Positions 25,931-39,647 of a stretch of 64,000 nt of DNA are shown piece after piece; positions within the stretch are counted from its first letter, which is position 1, and each line of letters starts with the position of its first letter. Below the pieces are notes generated by a model. The model searched no databases. It was given only the letters and a program-made list of their open reading frames with translations, and was not told the DNA's origin. Source of the DNA: Coriolopsis trogii. Its lineage: Eukaryota; Basidiomycota; Agaricomycetes; Polyporales; Polyporaceae. The stretch is taken from positions 241,485 through 305,484 of the forward strand of contig JAHYIO010000030.1 in the NCBI GenBank assembly GCA_020543525.1, read 5' to 3'. A program made the position numbers and the translations under genes.

Positions 25931-27010
25931 TCAGCGGAGCTTGAGGGTGCGCAGGTGGTGCTGGACCTCGCGGATGTCCCTCCGGTTCCACTCGCCCGTC
26001 CAGGTCGCGTTCTCCGTCACCCACACGCGGGACGACCTCCTGTCCGTGCGCTCGGGGCTCTGCGTCCGCGAGCTCGACTGCGAGTGCGTCTGTGGCGCAT
26101 GGTACGCGTGCGAGGGCGAGCGGCCGTGTCTGCACGCGGCCGTGAAGAAGTCGCGGCTCGGCGTCTTTGGTGGCGGCGGCGGCGGCGGCGGCGGGGGGGA
26201 CATGGCGGCAAAGTCGACAGAGAGGCTCCGGCGGCGCGAGTTGTCCTTGCGCGGGTTCACGACGGGTTTCTCGACGACGAGCGGACGCGGGGTGTGTGTG
26301 TGGTGCGGCTGCGGTTCGATTGGGGACGGGGCGGGAGAGGGGCGCGGGGCGCGGAGGGAGCGGAAGGGCATGATGAGCTCTGGGGGGACGTTCTCGCCGA
26401 GGGTGCGCTTGAGCTTTGCGAGGCGCTTCCTCCGGGTCTCTGTCGCGGTCGGCGTCGGGGGCGTGCGCGGGGTGGTGGGGGTGGTGGGGAGCGCGGGTGC
26501 GGCGAGGGTCGCGGACTTGAGGGGGATGGCGGTGTCGGGGGTGGGCGGGAGGTGGACGCGGGGGTCGGAGGGGGGCAGGGGGACGGCGTTGAGGCGGAGG
26601 ACGAGGGGGGTGGGGAGCGGAGCGCGGGTCGGGATGCTGTTCTTGGACTTTTCGCGGACGTGGCGGGAGAAGGAGTTGGGGGTGGGGAGCATGGGAGAGA
26701 GGGCGTGGGTGGAGAGACCCGAGTCGGAGTCGAGGCTGGGGCGGGGGAGGGGGAGGGAGGAGGCAGAGGAGCTGGCGGAGGACGAGGCGTAGGTGTAGTC
26801 GTACCGGAACGGCTCGGACGGAGGCGCGAACTCGAAGATGGAGCCTTGGCGGCGCTTGCGGTCGCGGCGGGGCTGAGGCTTGCGCTGGTCGGGGCTGTCG
26901 ACGAGCTGGGGGGTGGACCCGAGGACGTCCGCGAGCTTGCGGGTGGAGCGGATGAGGCGGGCGCGCTGGCGGGAGTCGAGGGAGTTGAAGGTGGGAGGGG
27001 GCGCGTGCAT
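25931..27010 (-). CDS. Intrinsically disordered Pro/Ser-rich protein
   Basis: Single-exon frame of 359 codons from ATG 27010. The most conserved-looking part is the N-terminus, with a short basic helix (RQRARLIRSTRKLADVLGST). Long Pro/Ser/Thr/Arg-rich disordered sequence follows, with islands RRKRLAKLKRTLGENVPPEL and RRRSLSVDFAAM, a ten-Pro run, and a C-terminal patch ATWTGEWNRRDIREVQ. The islands could be docking or phosphorylation segments. The long open frame with very GC-rich third positions and the ordered N- and C-terminal patches argue for a real gene. The opposite strand is also open over 340 codons, but that is a composition shadow. No function is assigned. Confidence 0.65.
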   Translation of the reverse strand: MHAPPPTFNSLDSRQRARLIRSTRKLADVLGSTPQLVDSPDQRKPQPRRDRKRRQGSIFEFAPPSEPFRYDYTYASSSASSSASSLPLPRPSLDSDSGLSTHALSPMLPTPNSFSRHVREKSKNSIPTRAPLPTPLVLRLNAVPLPPSDPRVHLPPTPDTAIPLKSATLAAPALPTTPTTPRTPPTPTATETRRKRLAKLKRTLGENVPPELIMPFRSLRAPRPSPAPSPIEPQPHHTHTPRPLVVEKPVVNPRKDNSRRRSLSVDFAAMSPPPPPPPPPPKTPSRDFFTAACRHGRSPSHAYHAPQTHSQSSSRTQSPERTDRRSSRVWVTENATWTGEWNRRDIREVQHHLRTLKLR

Positions 27011-30000
27011 TTGAAGACACGGGTGGGGTTTAGAGGGAGCGGGGAAGGAGGTGGGGGAGAGTTATAGAAGACAAGACAAAAGGAGAGAACAAGACGCGAC
27101 GACCGCCATTGTTCTCTCCTCCCGACACACATCAACACTTGTGCACTGCCTCATCCTTCCCTCGTCCTCATCTGCGTCCCATCCCGTCGTCGTCGTCGTC
27201 GAGAGTCAACTCGTGAGCGCCAATCCGCGGTAACAAGGCGAGGATAAGGACGGTCACTGGCCCTCAACAGATCTTGTAGACGCTTGTTCTTGTCCAAGTG
27301 TGCCGGCCGCAGAGCATCTCCTCTACTCTCACTCTCTTCTCTGCGGTCTCTGCGATGATGCTCATGACTGCGGCCGTAGCTCCTTCCCTTCATTCTCCGC
27401 CCCAAGACACAGCCCACGCCCTTCCAGCCCACATGTCCTCATCCCTCCCTCTCCCCTCCCTCTACCCTACGCTCTGCTGCCCACACGCTCCCGAGCTCTC
27501 CACGCTCGTTCCTCGGTTGTCGTCAAGACACTCGTGCTCTGCCTTTCGTACCTCAGATTGCCTCTTGGATACGTGCATGCGTCTCCCATGACCCTGTGCG
27601 CACCGCCATCTCTTCCATGCACTTCTCATATGTCTCGCCCTGTTCCTATCTCTCCTGCCATCCCCCCTCCACACCCCCCTTGTGACGTCGATCGTCGCTC
27701 TCACCGCGCGCGCTGAACATACCGTATCCCTCATGTCAACCATGGTCCCTGCCTCGATCGCGTTCCGTCTCCGTACGTCTCTCTCCTCAATCGTGGTCGT
27801 CTTGCTTCGGATCTATGCAATGAGCAGTGCGCCTCTTTGCCAACATGATACAGTCATGATGGACGATTGACACTAGTACGTTGGCTACCTAAACCGCCCT
27901 CCGCTGATTGCATCCCTACTGCCATGGGCTCGTCATTCGTTCCCTCTACATTCACACTGCGTGTTCGTTGAGAGGGCTCAGAAGATCGTCCGGAACCGTG
28001 GCACCCCCGCCCCTCAACACACATCATCTTCTCCATGATCCCAGCGCGACTCGGACCTCGCGACGCTTCGTCGTACGTTCTGTCTCAGCGCGAGCCCATT
28101 TGCAAACCACTCATCTCGCACGCAGAACCTCCCTCTCGCTTCCACCTCCGTATCGCTCTCACGTACGCAACGTCCCGGCATGCACGCACCGTCGCGCGCC
28201 CTCTGACCGTGGGGTGCGTTCACCTCGCTTCGTACGCTCCTCTCTCATCCCGACTGTCCATCTCTTCCACATATCTGTCCGAAAGGCGCAGACAATGGCG
28301 CACGTGGAACACGCCGCGACGCTCGAGTGTGGTCGCGAGAACGTCGCGTTGGTCATCACGAGCGGGCGAGCGTCGTCCTCGACCTCCCGAACGCAGACGA
28401 CGATTCGCGATGGGCATCACCACGTCTGCTAGCTTGCACCCGGGCCAGCCGACTCGGAGCGCCTTGCCCTGCGGTGCGCCGCACGCACTCGCGCCAATCG
28501 TCGGCAGGTCGCGAGTCGCTGACGGTGCCTTCCGTCCTCGACACGAGGGCCTCGACGGTCGCGATCCTGGACATGCCCGGCAGCTCCGCACAGGGCGCGC
28601 CCGAGGCGTGGGTTGACTGGCTCGAGTCCCTGGCGTGGCTCCGCACGCCCGGGTCGACGAGGTGAAACAAAGGGCGTATGTGTGGCCCTCTGGCTTGTCG
28701 GCCTGCCGCCTGTGCGGTGCCTCTCCTGCGTACCAGCAGCTCTTCTCGAGGGAGGCAGACTCCAGAGCGTGCGCGATGTCTGGTGCCCGTGGCGGGGAGG
28801 TGGTTCGCTGATCGGGTGGCGGGTCTGCCTTTGGCTGCTGCCAGACATTGCCGACGAGTTTGTGGAGTGTATGGCGGCCCAAGGCTGACTTCTTTTTGCG
28901 GATATGGATACGGATATGGATATGGACGCGATGGGAGGGACCGTTCGGCTCGAGGACGCGTGCGCGGGTGGGGACGGGGTCTGCGCCTGCTTCAAGCTTG
29001 TATTTTGTGTGCGGGCCTGACCCCCCTCCCCGTTCGTTGGGGTGGAAGCTCCTTGGCTACTGTGTTTCTCTCGTGTGTCCCGGATCAGGGGGGACGTCGT
29101 CCTTTAAGCCCTAGACTATCCTCTTCCGTGCTCGGTGATCCCGAAAACGGCCCGGGCGCTGTGGGCGACATGGAGGTCGGGCCTCCTTGAGGTCACATAC
29201 GCTCGCATCCAACCAGGTGGGTCCCGTTCGACAGAGAGAGTTCTCGTGGAGCGCGAGAGAGGGTCCACGCCGGCTCCTCTTCGGTATGTCGATGCTTACC
29301 CTTTCCCCGAGCGCGTCCGCTTTGGGTTGAAGCACTCTGACGGGTGCGGTGACGGATTTGCTCGCATGGTGAGCTGTCGAGTGTGGTCTTCCTCTTCGTG
29401 TTCATGTCGGTCTGGGTCGGCTTGGCGATGTGGATGGCTGTCTATAGCAAGAGCGCTCGATGATGCGCGCCATCGAGACTCGAGCTGACCGAACAGCCTG
29501 CGTTTGGGAGCGGTGCTGTGGAACGGTGGTCTGACGCAGTTTGGTTCAACGTCCTCGCCGCGTGAGGACGAAGGCTCGCTAGTCCGGGACGCAGATGCGC
29601 AGAGCCTCCGGACGTGTCGGCCCCAGAGTGAGACATGCGATGACGAACGTGCCCGTCTTCAACCATTCCCGCTGCTGACGACCGTCTGTTGCGTCTTGTA
29701 TCCAGATTCCACCTGCTAGAGAAACAGGCTCGGGAAGGTTGGAACAAGTCAGGCGCATGAGTGGAGTTCTCCGTCTCTCGGTTGAATCTCCTTCTCCCTT
29801 TGTGATTGCGGACGATGGGCTGTACCGGTGGTTAGGTGACTAGGACGCTTTGCCATCGGCAATGGTCAGTTTCGAGGTTACCCTCCCTTGTGTCGCGGAT
29901 TCCAGCTGAGCGAAGGTCATGACATCCGGCACATGGTATGCTCCGAGTCGACAGCTGCGGACGCCGAGTTGCTCACTCCCAGGACAGGAGCGAAGCTCAT

Positions 30001-33000
30001 GGTCTCCGTACACGTCTCTCGCATATCCAGGCGAATTCCGGCGGGATGAGCACAGTAAAGGGCGGCGCTGCTGATGCGGAGTACGTGAGTAATCGAAAGG
30101 GAAGAACTAACTTCAAGGGCATGTGTACAAACGCGGTCCTTTCTAGGGCGGAACCTTCATTGCTTACACCGGCAAGGGTTTCCCAGATCTGAGAGGCCCA
30201 CTATCGCCCTTGCAGCTTCTCTTCAAGGTAGGCCGAGGAACGCCTTTTCCGTCACTCGACATTGGCAGCTTGAACGAAGGTCGTCTCGGACGCTCACAGA
30301 CCAAGTCATGCCGCCCATAGTCTCTTGGACGCCAGAGAATAGCTGGCTTCGAGGAAGAGGACCTGCTCAGCGTCCCGACACCTGATCTTCCGTTCCGGCG
30401 GCGGAGCGACGGGGTTCTCCAGACTGACTTCGCGGCCTCCCGCGAAGCGTTGTCGGGCATGCCATGCTTTTCATCAGATGCTCGCGCGATACGTTATTGA
30501 TCCCAGGCTAGGCATACGCTCATACACGGCCCGCAGGTTTGCGTCGCTTCTAGTACCTCGTGCGCCCTCTCCCGAGCCGTCGTCGGGTGTCTGACGTGAC
30601 TGTCGGCCTCGCGATGGGCAACTCTCTGCAATTCAAGTCCCGACCTCATCTCGTCCATTCCGCGTTCCCGCGCTAGCGGCGAAGGTCCGCTCCAGATGGA
30701 CAAAGCCGCAGACGGAAACTCTCTTCGTGGACGTGTCCTACTGGTAAGTCATGCCCAAGACGTTGGCGGAGACGCACGAGAAGCGGACGGTTTCACCTGT
30801 ACGCAACAGGAGCGAGCGTCTGACACAAGAACTCAGGAGGGCCCACGTAAACAATGGCAAGTCCGGCATGCTTTCCCTCCCCGCATGTCGCGTTGGCTGA
30901 CATTCGGTCCGTCCAGTACTCCGTGCATTATGCGATGCCCGATGGATCGCGGATGGTATACCTCACTGTCAGTGAGGGACGTCGTATGAGATCGCTCCAG
31001 GCGCGACGACAGAAGCCGCAGGCTACGACGCACGCCTGTGAGCAGCGCGAAGCAGGCTTGTTCTTGTGAGCCAAGCACTGGCACTCCGCGATTGCACGGC
31101 GCGGGATCTGGGAAGTATGCCGACATCTCGACGCTAGAAGACGGGTTGCACCCGGTGTCATAAAACAAATGTTATTTCCGCATGTAGTGGACTCCGTCAT
31201 CCAGGCGGCGCGGGGACACTGAGCTAAATTGAGGCACGGTCGCCGCAGCGTCAGGGATGCATCGAGCGCAATGGAACGGGGCCGACAAGCTATGTTTAGC
31301 TCTGGAGTGATAAATATAACCATGCACATCAGCACGGGCGGTCTATACGATCGCGCCCGTTGCGGGCATAGGTTGTGTATTGGGTCATATCGAGATGAGG
31401 AATAGACCGTTTCGAACCCCGACGCGGGGGAGGACCCCAGACATTCCTTGACATTCAAGAGAGGAGAGTACATGGGAACATACCGAGTCCTTCTCTTGCC
31501 TCCGCCGTGCGCGTACGCTTGAGCAGCCGGCCTCCGAAAAACTGACTAGGCCACGTAGCATAACACCGTCGGAAGCCTGACTCCCGAATAGAGAATCAGT
31601 ATGCGGAGTACTCCGAGTCGTGGCAAAGGCTAACGGCCTCTACCGTTGACCTGTGTTGGAAGCTTTACGCCTGCTAGATGTCAAATCCTCGGATGGTCGG
31701 CGGTCTCCTGGAGCTGGCGACCCTATTGGTACACGAGAACTGTCCGGGACTCCGAAGGCAACGAAGCATAATTCGGAATCAAAGAAGGTGGGTCCTAAGG
31801 CAGCCTAAGCCGTAGAAGTGCTCTCGGAAGATCCCAGGCACAGGATATTGAGCATGTCTCCACGAAGGAAACCTGTGCGGACGAGCTCGTTCGTGTGCAT
31901 GGGCTGCTAGTCAGTGAATCATTCGTACATCATGGTGAGGTAACATAAGAGCTGTAACAAATACCTGTGGGAAAGCCGTAGAGAAGTAGGAATGGAATGC
32001 TTGGTGGTCACCGCATAACCTAACAGAGTGGTCACCCTCCATGTCCATGAGAACGATAGACAAGCGGGGACCTACCGCAAGACGGAGAAGGCGGAGGAAT
32101 CCGACAGATGCCAATCACAATGAGCGGAGCGGTGCAAAGAGTGAGACTGATTCCACCGATATATCCAGAGCATCTGGGTGCAGTGAGCGCAGCATCGCAC
32201 GCCCGGCCGTGGTGAAGATCCAGATGAATCCTGCGTGAGCAGGATTGGGAGGGAGTCTACGGCGATTTCAGCATACCGAACAGGTCAGAGAGACGAAAAA
32301 CATGCCTCGAGTTCCGACTGCTTCCTAGGTGAAGAGCTCGGACGTCCGAAAAGGTATGAGACATGAGGCGGTAATGATGACGGCAGCGACGAGTCCACGC
32401 GTCCTTTATTTTGTAGCGTCGGCTACCTAAACAGATACATGAGGTTACGCCATTGGTTGGATGCTAGAGCGAATCTGTCAATCAGCACTCCAAGCGATGC
32501 ATTGCGGCTCATCTGACATGAAGTGTTGTGTCATGCATCCCGCGGAGAATGATTCATGTCGGCAAAGAGCTTGACATGCTCCGCTGCGGGACCCACACGT
32601 CGGGGCGTGTCGTTCTGGTGCCCAGGAATCAGAGGATGGCGGGCTTTTTGAGAATTCCGAACAAAGTGCGTCTGTTCTTTGGACGAAGCATGGAGGCCTC
32701 TACACAACAATCGTAGCACCTAGTGCGGTGATCGCTAAGTTAAATTCAGAGCGATTACTCGGTACTCACATGCATCGAGAGTGTGTCCCTACTCGGGAAA
32801 GACGCACAACTCCTAGTAGTGTCCCATCTGTGAGACATCAACGTCCGGATGGTGCTGTATTTGGCATGTCACATTCGCTGTCAGCACAAGCGACCGCGGG
32901 CGCATATCACATACTGTCGTCTGCATGTAGAGTCCACCCGGAGTACCGAAGGCGGGCTTTCGAAGTTGAGAATGTGTATAGAGCATACCTCCGGCGCTCT

Positions 33001-36000
33001 CGTCCTCTCCGTCGGGTCGCCGTCGCAAGTCAGCAGACAACTGGAGACAGCCTGGCAGTCATTGTTGCGGGTCAGGATACGACGATGGTCTATCGCCTTG
33101 TCAGAGCGGCCACAAAAGCGAGGGATGCACCAAACGAGACACTTGCGAATATTTCCCGCGCAAAAGGATGACCGAGGCGATTGGTGAGCACGTACGGCCG
33201 CCTTGCGCATTCACACGTGGAGGAATCTCGCGAAGCTCGTTTCAGGGCGCCGCGGAGACGTTGCGGGTCTTCTGCGTCACAGGGACGGGGGCGCAACGGC
33301 ATGGCTCCAGCAAGGCAATCGTACTGCAGACGTAGCTCGTGCCGATGTGACAGCGAAGAGGCGCGAATTGAGAGAAGGTGCGTGCTATGTGACATGTCCG
33401 ATTTCTTCGTCGTTCTCGAGCCTGGAACTTATGGCCTCTACTACTGCCCCACGGAGGGCGCGGGAGGGGGGAGTGGGGCTGTTCTGTTAGCGTGTAGATG
33501 ACGAGATGATAACGGACCATTACGATTCTCACAGAACTCGACGCACGATGAGCTTGCTCGATCAGATGGTATTGTAGTACCTTTGTCGGTCGCCCATCCG
33601 TCCTTGAGATTTCAGCGCCCAGGGGACCCTCGATTCGAGGCCTGGTGATGGTGTCAAGTTGACCCGAAACAGAGTTTGCCCGTAGCTCGCCGGTGCGAGA
33701 GCATTCTACGGTGGCGCATCAGCTGAATTCGCCTTCACCAGGGTTTCATACTCACAGCCTGCATCACATTCCCGCTCATTCGACAGCCATGACAATGGAG
33801 CAGCTATGTATCGGTGTGAGCATTCTCTGTATGTCATGATCGCAACCATTCTCGACGAACAGATATGATGCTCACCCGCCGTCTTGCCAGAAGCCCTTCA
33901 TCAGTGCGCCGTCCATTGAGAGGCCCGCCCTCCAAAATTAGCGAACGCCAGATACCAGACGCATACGTACTATACCGCTCGCGACCCAAATTCGCCAACT
34001 CCTATCTCCGTCCGCCATCATCTATCGCGGAGAGCTCGGGCGCAGTAAACCCTCCCAGTCCTCGCTCGTACCCGCGGCCCGCCGGTGGCTTTCGAGGCAC
34101 GTCTGCGGCAACTTGCGTGCGCATCGACGTTGACCCCCGTTCGACGCACGCACCCGCGCACCGTCGACCCTGATGCCATTCGCGTACAACACGGGGACTT
34201 TCGGTGACTGGAGCGAGATGCCCGGCGTACAAGCATCTGTGTGTGTTCTCGTGGGCGTCGCGTGGGTCTCGCGCTCACCAAAGGACCCACACATCGTCGG
34301 TATTGTTGGAAATATGAGAAAAGGGACCGCGGTCAGTTCGTCCCGGAGAGCCGGCCTGCGTCCCACACACGAGATAAGCAGACATTTGCGGGCGTTTCGT
34401 ACCTGGGATTGGTTTGGTCTCCAGATGAGCGTGACAGATGGTTGGGATGTATGTAGACGTGGAGAACCTGGTGCGATGGTGACCTGTAGATGGGTTCTCA
34501 ACAGCATAGCACTGATACCTCTCAATTGATCGCGGTCTCGGCTGGTGTATGAGTACTTGTAACCAGTGTGGAGCGAGAGTGATTCGACACACCTAGTCGA
34601 TAGATGACACCCTACCTGCCAGACGGCAAAGGACAATGGATATGAGATCGGTCGCATTCCTTCGGTTTACGCGACGTACGGCACTCTATCGTCGTGTCAT
34701 CTTCGGGACAATCACGCTCCACGACGCCGAGTTACTGCACGACCCGTTGCGTGCATCAATCAAACCCTCCGTTCAACAACGAGGACACGGTGTCTTCATC
34801 CTCGGTGTCTATGTCGCACCGCTTCGCCCGCCTACCCGGGCGACCGTGGTGTGGTGACGTTCGATATCGCTTTCTACGATTCACACTGTACGTGACCGGT
34901 GAGCTCGTCCAATGCACTCACGCAGTGTCGCCAAGCGAAGCGTGAGCAACTGACCTCGCGGTAGCCGTGCGTGCTCTATTCTGTGTTCTGTGTTCTGTTC
35001 TGCATCTGATCCCTCCTAACACCGGGCTCGGGCTCGGGCTCGGAACGGACGCGTTCCAAACCTTCACGTCGGTCCGAGTCTCGGGACGTGGCGTCGAGAA
35101 AGGCCGTAGTGTGCGCACAGGGACCCCGGACGCGAGCGATGGCATCGGGCTCGAAGAACGGTGTGAGCGAAAAGAGCGAGTACTTGCCTCGGCACCTGTA
35201 CCCACGGCGGCTAGTTGTAACTGGTCGCCCTCGACGTCGTCTTCGGTCGCGTCCACGTTCGCGTATGTGTGACGCCATACCAGAGCCTTAGCCACGAGGC
35301 GTCTCGGCGTCGACATCAGCGCGTGTGTGCGACGCTCGACGTGAGTACGCACCAGTTGTTCTTGTGGGTTCTTGCACCTATGGGGCACCGTCCCTACCGG
35401 AACCGTGAGGGGCGTGGAGCGGGGGAAGAGTAACCATGCGAATAGCACCCGAGAGAGTCGTCTTCAGTGAGGACCAGCTAGCAACAGAGACCGTCCGGGG
35501 AGAGGCTTCTATAGCTTATGAACCCTTGGTGCCTCTGCCGTCTGCGAGCTAAACTCAATGCCACGTTGCCGAGCATGCAGTGTCTGTCCGTGTGGTCTCT
35601 ATCTGTCAAATTAGCAGTCGCATAAAGTATGAAGGACGAACCGCGAGCATAGGAGTAATGTCGCGGTCGGCAAGCAGAAAAAGGGAGCAGGGGCACGGTG
35701 ATAAGACTCGCCAGCGAACTTCCCGGCGGACAAGGCGCAGGACAGGCGACCTCGAGCAGGTGAACGAGAAGGTGGAAACGCCGCGAGTTCCATGTTCGGG
35801 TCCCTGGCGCAATCGTGTAAGAAGGGCCAACAGAAGGACAAGTCGTGACGCTCTCGTGTACGCACTAAATCCGAACGTCTGAATGTCGAACGGACTGATG
35901 AGCGGGCACGGAATTCCCGGAAGACACGAGGGAACAAGGGGCAGAACACGAACCCGCGAATCTGAACGGGAACAACGAAGTCGACGAGGATAGGGAACAG

Positions 36001-37136
36001 CGTCGGAAGCTTGCGATGTGAGACATTGAATCCACTAGGGAAAGAACGTCAATATACAGCCAGGAGGAGATCCAGGAGAAGGCGGCCTGAGAGTGCATAG
36101 CACTCTCTAGCTCAAGATTCAAAGTGAGCGCCCTCCCCGCGAACCAACAAGTCTCAACCCAGCACAAGGCTCGCCCGAGGTCCGGTCCGTGCTATGAACA
36201 CCCCATTGGCGAGCTGGCCGTCGGTCGCGTTCGTAGATTGATCGTGGACTTCTGAGCATGGTGGCACGGCTTCCCTTCTCCCGTCTAAGTTTGAACCTGT
36301 GCGCTGAGAAACCTGGATGATGTCGCAGATGGTCGAACCTACTCCACCAGGCGCGCCGTACGGGTGTCCGAGAGGTACACGATTCGCTTGACATATCCCG
36401 CCCGGTACGAGTGGAGTCGTTATGACCATCTCCATCGGGTTCGCGGGCCGCGCATGAGGCTCGCAGGGGTCCTGCATTCGCGACATATGAGAGGGGAGAG
36501 GATCGAGGATTCCGTGTACACGATCCTCGATGTACGCCATAACTCCCACGTGAATGGCTGTATATAGATGATGCGCGTTGTAGCTCGGGACTCGGTTTTG
36601 TAGTACACAAACGTTAACACTCACCGCGGCATTAGAGCCGGAGCAGCCCGACGGACGGAAAACGGTCTCTGCGAGGGCGATCAATATATTTGCAGAGACG
36701 ATACAGACGGAGCACTGACCGTCCCCTGCTTGCCACATTTATCTGGGCCTTTACAACACTCCTAGACCCTTCAACCGTTCCAGCCCCAGCTTTAGTCGGT
36801 GGTCGTCAGTCGTCTTCATCCGAGGATGCATGTCTAATATACAACACGTCGCATGTGTGCGTCGATATACAGGATATGGGCGGTGGAGCTCGTATAACTA
36901 TCTGTGAAGCAAGGCACTCCAGTCAGGTTGTCTGGTGTACGCAAAGTGCACAAGGGAGCGTGCCGACCTGATGTGTCAAATCGAGAGGCTTGTCTACTGT
37001 CCTCGTAACCCACTCCAGGTCAGCTTTCGGGTTTCAGTGAGCCCGTGCGATACTGACGGATATCTACCCATGCCCAGGACAGGTCTGTGGAGTCCCCTTT
37101 GGTGAACTTCCTGGGGGCGAGCGGCAGCGGATGCAC
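27011..37136. other. Ten-kilobase gene-poor stretch
   Basis: No protein family, tRNA or complete mobile element could be supported here. It contains CT-rich promoter-like sequence (27.3-28.3 kb), a short GGATAT hexamer run (28901-28926) and many short frames with no conserved motif. It may hold unrecognised lineage-specific genes, long noncoding RNA, or very decayed repeats. Confidence 0.4.
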
Positions 37137-38337
37137 TCACCATCGCCTCTCGTGTCCTCTTTCCCATCCACGGTCTCTCCTCGCCCTATGCACCTCGTCC
37201 AGCTCCCTCCGGTTGAAGACGTCTCCGTACCCGCTCCCGCTCCCGCCACGGACGGTGCTCGGGGTCTCGCTCCCCGCCATCTCCCTCTTCTTCCGCCGGA
37301 TGAGCTCCAGCGCGCGCTGGCGTTCCGCGCTCTCTCGACTTTGCCGCTCTGTGGTGGCGTCTGCGGGCGCGGATGGGGCTGGTCTGTCTGTGTTCGGGCG
37401 CGGTCGACGAGATGTGGAGGAGGAGGAGGCAGAGGCAGAGGCGGGTCTGTCTCGGGCTGCGAGCTGGGAGTTGATGGACGTGAGCGGGTCGTGTGCGGAC
37501 TTGCGGACGAGGTCGCGCATGCTGTGAATCGCAGGCGGTCAGAATGGAGCCGCAGTTGCCCGTCATATGTGCACAGAGGGAGGAATGTGATATGTGAGAA
37601 GCGAGGTGATCGGGAGGAACACGTACCGCTTGCCGTCTTCCTTTGGATCCTTGTCTTTGCTCCGTTTTGGGTCGCGGTCCGAGTACCATGGGTTGAGGTC
37701 CTTTGCGGACGGAGCGAGCGCGACGCCCTTGTCCGTTTCGCGCTCGTTGTCCCTCTCTCTGTCCGTCGGCGCAGCCCTCTTCGTCGAGCGCACCGGGACC
37801 ATCATCGCCATCGATTGCTATACTCCGAGATTCAGACTTGAGCATACAGATATCCCAATCAAGCATAGAGACACGTTCACGCGCACGCGCGTATACGCGT
37901 GCGTGTATGAGGCTGGAAGCGAGACGTGACACACCTGCTCGAGGTCCTCGAAGAGGTTGATGTGCCCGTTCGCGGCCGTCAGCGTGGACGGCCCGGCCTG
38001 GGCTGGTTCCGGTTCTACGTCTCGTCGCCTACTCGGATCGGTGATGATAGCCATGTCGTCGTCGTCGCCCTTCCGCCCGCGCCGCTTCGAGCCTGTCAGC
38101 CCCGCGCGCTGCCTCAGCAGGTCGATGCGGGCTTCCGAGTCCTATCGCAGGAGAGAGCGTGTATTGAATGTTGCAGTGAGGTGCGGAAAGAGACGGAACA
38201 CGCACTGCGAGCATCATGCGCCCTTCCTCGACCGCCTCCTTCTGCCGAGCCTCCTCCTCGTCTTTCCGCACACGCTCGATGTTGTCCCGCCGGTACGGAT
38301 GATAGGACTTGTGGTGGGCGATGTTCAGCTTTCCCAT
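37137..38337 (-). CDS. Cir_N-domain protein, LENG1-like
   Basis: Four exons (38337-38206, 38141-37935, 37817-37627, 37521-37137) join in phase to 304 codons. The N-terminus MGKLNIAHHKSYHPYRRDN followed by IERVRKDEEEARQKE is the Cir_N motif shared by CIR, CWC25 and LENG1-type nuclear proteins. Next come LLRQRAGLTGSKRRGRKG, a charged middle part with LNPWYSDRDPKR, and a C-terminal basic helix (RALELIRRKKREM) ending near GYGDVFNRRELDEVHRAR. This order and length match the leukocyte-receptor-cluster member 1 homologues of fungi, which are thought to be spliceosome-associated. The role in splicing is by family analogy only. No disruption was seen. Confidence 0.82.
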
Positions 38338-38789
38338 TGTTGCGGTCGTGGTCGAGTCGTAGCTGTCGTGTGGAGCGAAAACCTGGCAGCACAGGGCAGG
38401 ACGGGGTGTGGACCGTGGTGGTCGCTTCGAGAGAACGCGGGGAGCACAGCCGCCCATGCTGTTTCGCCATGGGCGCTTCAGACATCAATCGAGCCTCGGG
38501 ACGAGACGACCTCGGAGAAACAATGTAACTCAATTGCTCAATCTAGCTGAAGCTGCAGCTGGACACACATGAGCCACAAATACAGAAACAAACAGACGAC
38601 ATGGGAACAAGTCATTACTGCCGTGCTGCGGCGATTAGTAGTCATGTAGAACTTTTGCACGGAAGAACACGATACGAAGCGTGTGTAGCGTATGCACATG
38701 AGGAGAGCAGTCAAACGAAACGGAGACGGGTAGATAGTGAGGCTATGATACATTCAGCATGAGGTAGGCGTTCAAGATAGCGAGGAGAG
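38338..38789. other. Intergenic, nothing recognised
   Basis: About 450 bp between two genes on the same (minus) strand, containing the promoter of the Cir_N gene and the 3' end of the cyclophilin transcript. Confidence 0.5.
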
Positions 38790-39647
38790 TCATAGGGTAC
38801 CGCAGCGGGTGATGAGAACGTCGGCAGAGGGCCTGTATAGGATGTGATCGGAAGCGTAAGACTCGATCTTGCGTACGATGTCCATGCCGTGGACGACCTC
38901 GCCAAAGACGACGTTGCGGAGGTCGCACCATGGTGCGGGGACGGTGGTGATGAAGAACTGGGGTAGAAGAGACGAGAGGTGAGAGAGGGGGAATCGGGAG
39001 AGCAGAGGGGATACGGACCTGGGAGGAGTTGGAATGGGGACCGCGATTGGCCATGGAGAGGAGGCCGGGACGGTCATGGCGAAGGCGAAAGTTCTCGTCT
39101 GCGTCGGAGAAAGAGGGACGGAGGCAATAGGGATGATGAGAAAGAGAACAGGGAGGGATGATGGGATAACGAGAGGGAGAGGGGAGCTTGGCGGAGAAAT
39201 GAATGGGGGACGTACCGGCAAAGGTGGGTCCGTAGATGGATCGGCCGGTGGTGCCATTTCCTTGGACAATGTCGCCGCCCTGGATGAGGAACTAGAAGGA
39301 GAATGAGATCGCTGGAGGAGATGAGGGGGAGAAAGCGGGGGGCGTACCTGGGGAACGACGCGGTGGAAGTAGGAGTGGGCGTAGCCGTAGCCGTTCTGGC
39401 CTGTAGCAAGCTCACGGAAGTTGCGGCATGTTATGGGACAGATGTTGTCGAAGAGGTGGAAGACGATGCGACCTGCGGGTACGCCGTCGATCTCGACGTC
39501 GAACTGCGAGGATGGGTGAGTACGAGGGCGAGGGAGGGGAGAGAGGACACGCACGAAGACATCCGGCTGGCGTTGAGTCGATGGGCGAGGGTGGGAGAAG
39601 GTGACTGCGTGTTGGGCGTGCATGGACGGCGGGGGGAGAAGAGACAT
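38790..39647 (-). CDS. Cyclophilin (peptidyl-prolyl cis-trans isomerase)
   Basis: Catalyses cis-trans isomerisation of X-Pro bonds. Five exons (39647-39555, 39503-39348, 39291-39216, 39098-39019, 38957-38790) join in phase. The core reads [35 protein letters not shown] (catalytic Arg in FHRV), [42 protein letters not shown] (the Trp linked to cyclosporin binding is kept) and [19 protein letters not shown]. This is the compact single-domain form, with no obvious targeting peptide; the N-terminal 25 or so residues before PDVFFDVEI are Pro/His-rich. The start is uncertain between ATG 39647 and ATG 39623, and a further 5' exon is possible. Confidence 0.88.
   Translation of the reverse strand: MSLLPPPSMHAQHAVTFSHPRPSTQRQPDVFVRVLSPLPRPRTHPSSQFDVEIDGVPAGRIVFHLFDNICPITCRNFRELATGQNGYGYAHSYFHRVVPQVRPPLSPPHLLQRSHSPSSSSSRAATLSKEMAPPADPSTDPPLPVRPPFISPPSSPLPLVIPSSLPVLFLIIPIASVPLSPTQTRTFAFAMTVPASSPWPIAVPIPTPPRSVSPLLSRFPLSHLSSLLPQFFITTVPAPWCDLRNVVFGEVVHGMDIVRKIESYASDHILYRPSADVLITRCGTL

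Noticed and set aside
25770..27067. Plus-strand frames of 340 and 370 codons opposite the Pro/Ser-rich gene
   Set aside because: They are antisense shadows of a very GC-rich, codon-biased minus-strand gene, made of Gly/Arg/Ala/Glu runs.
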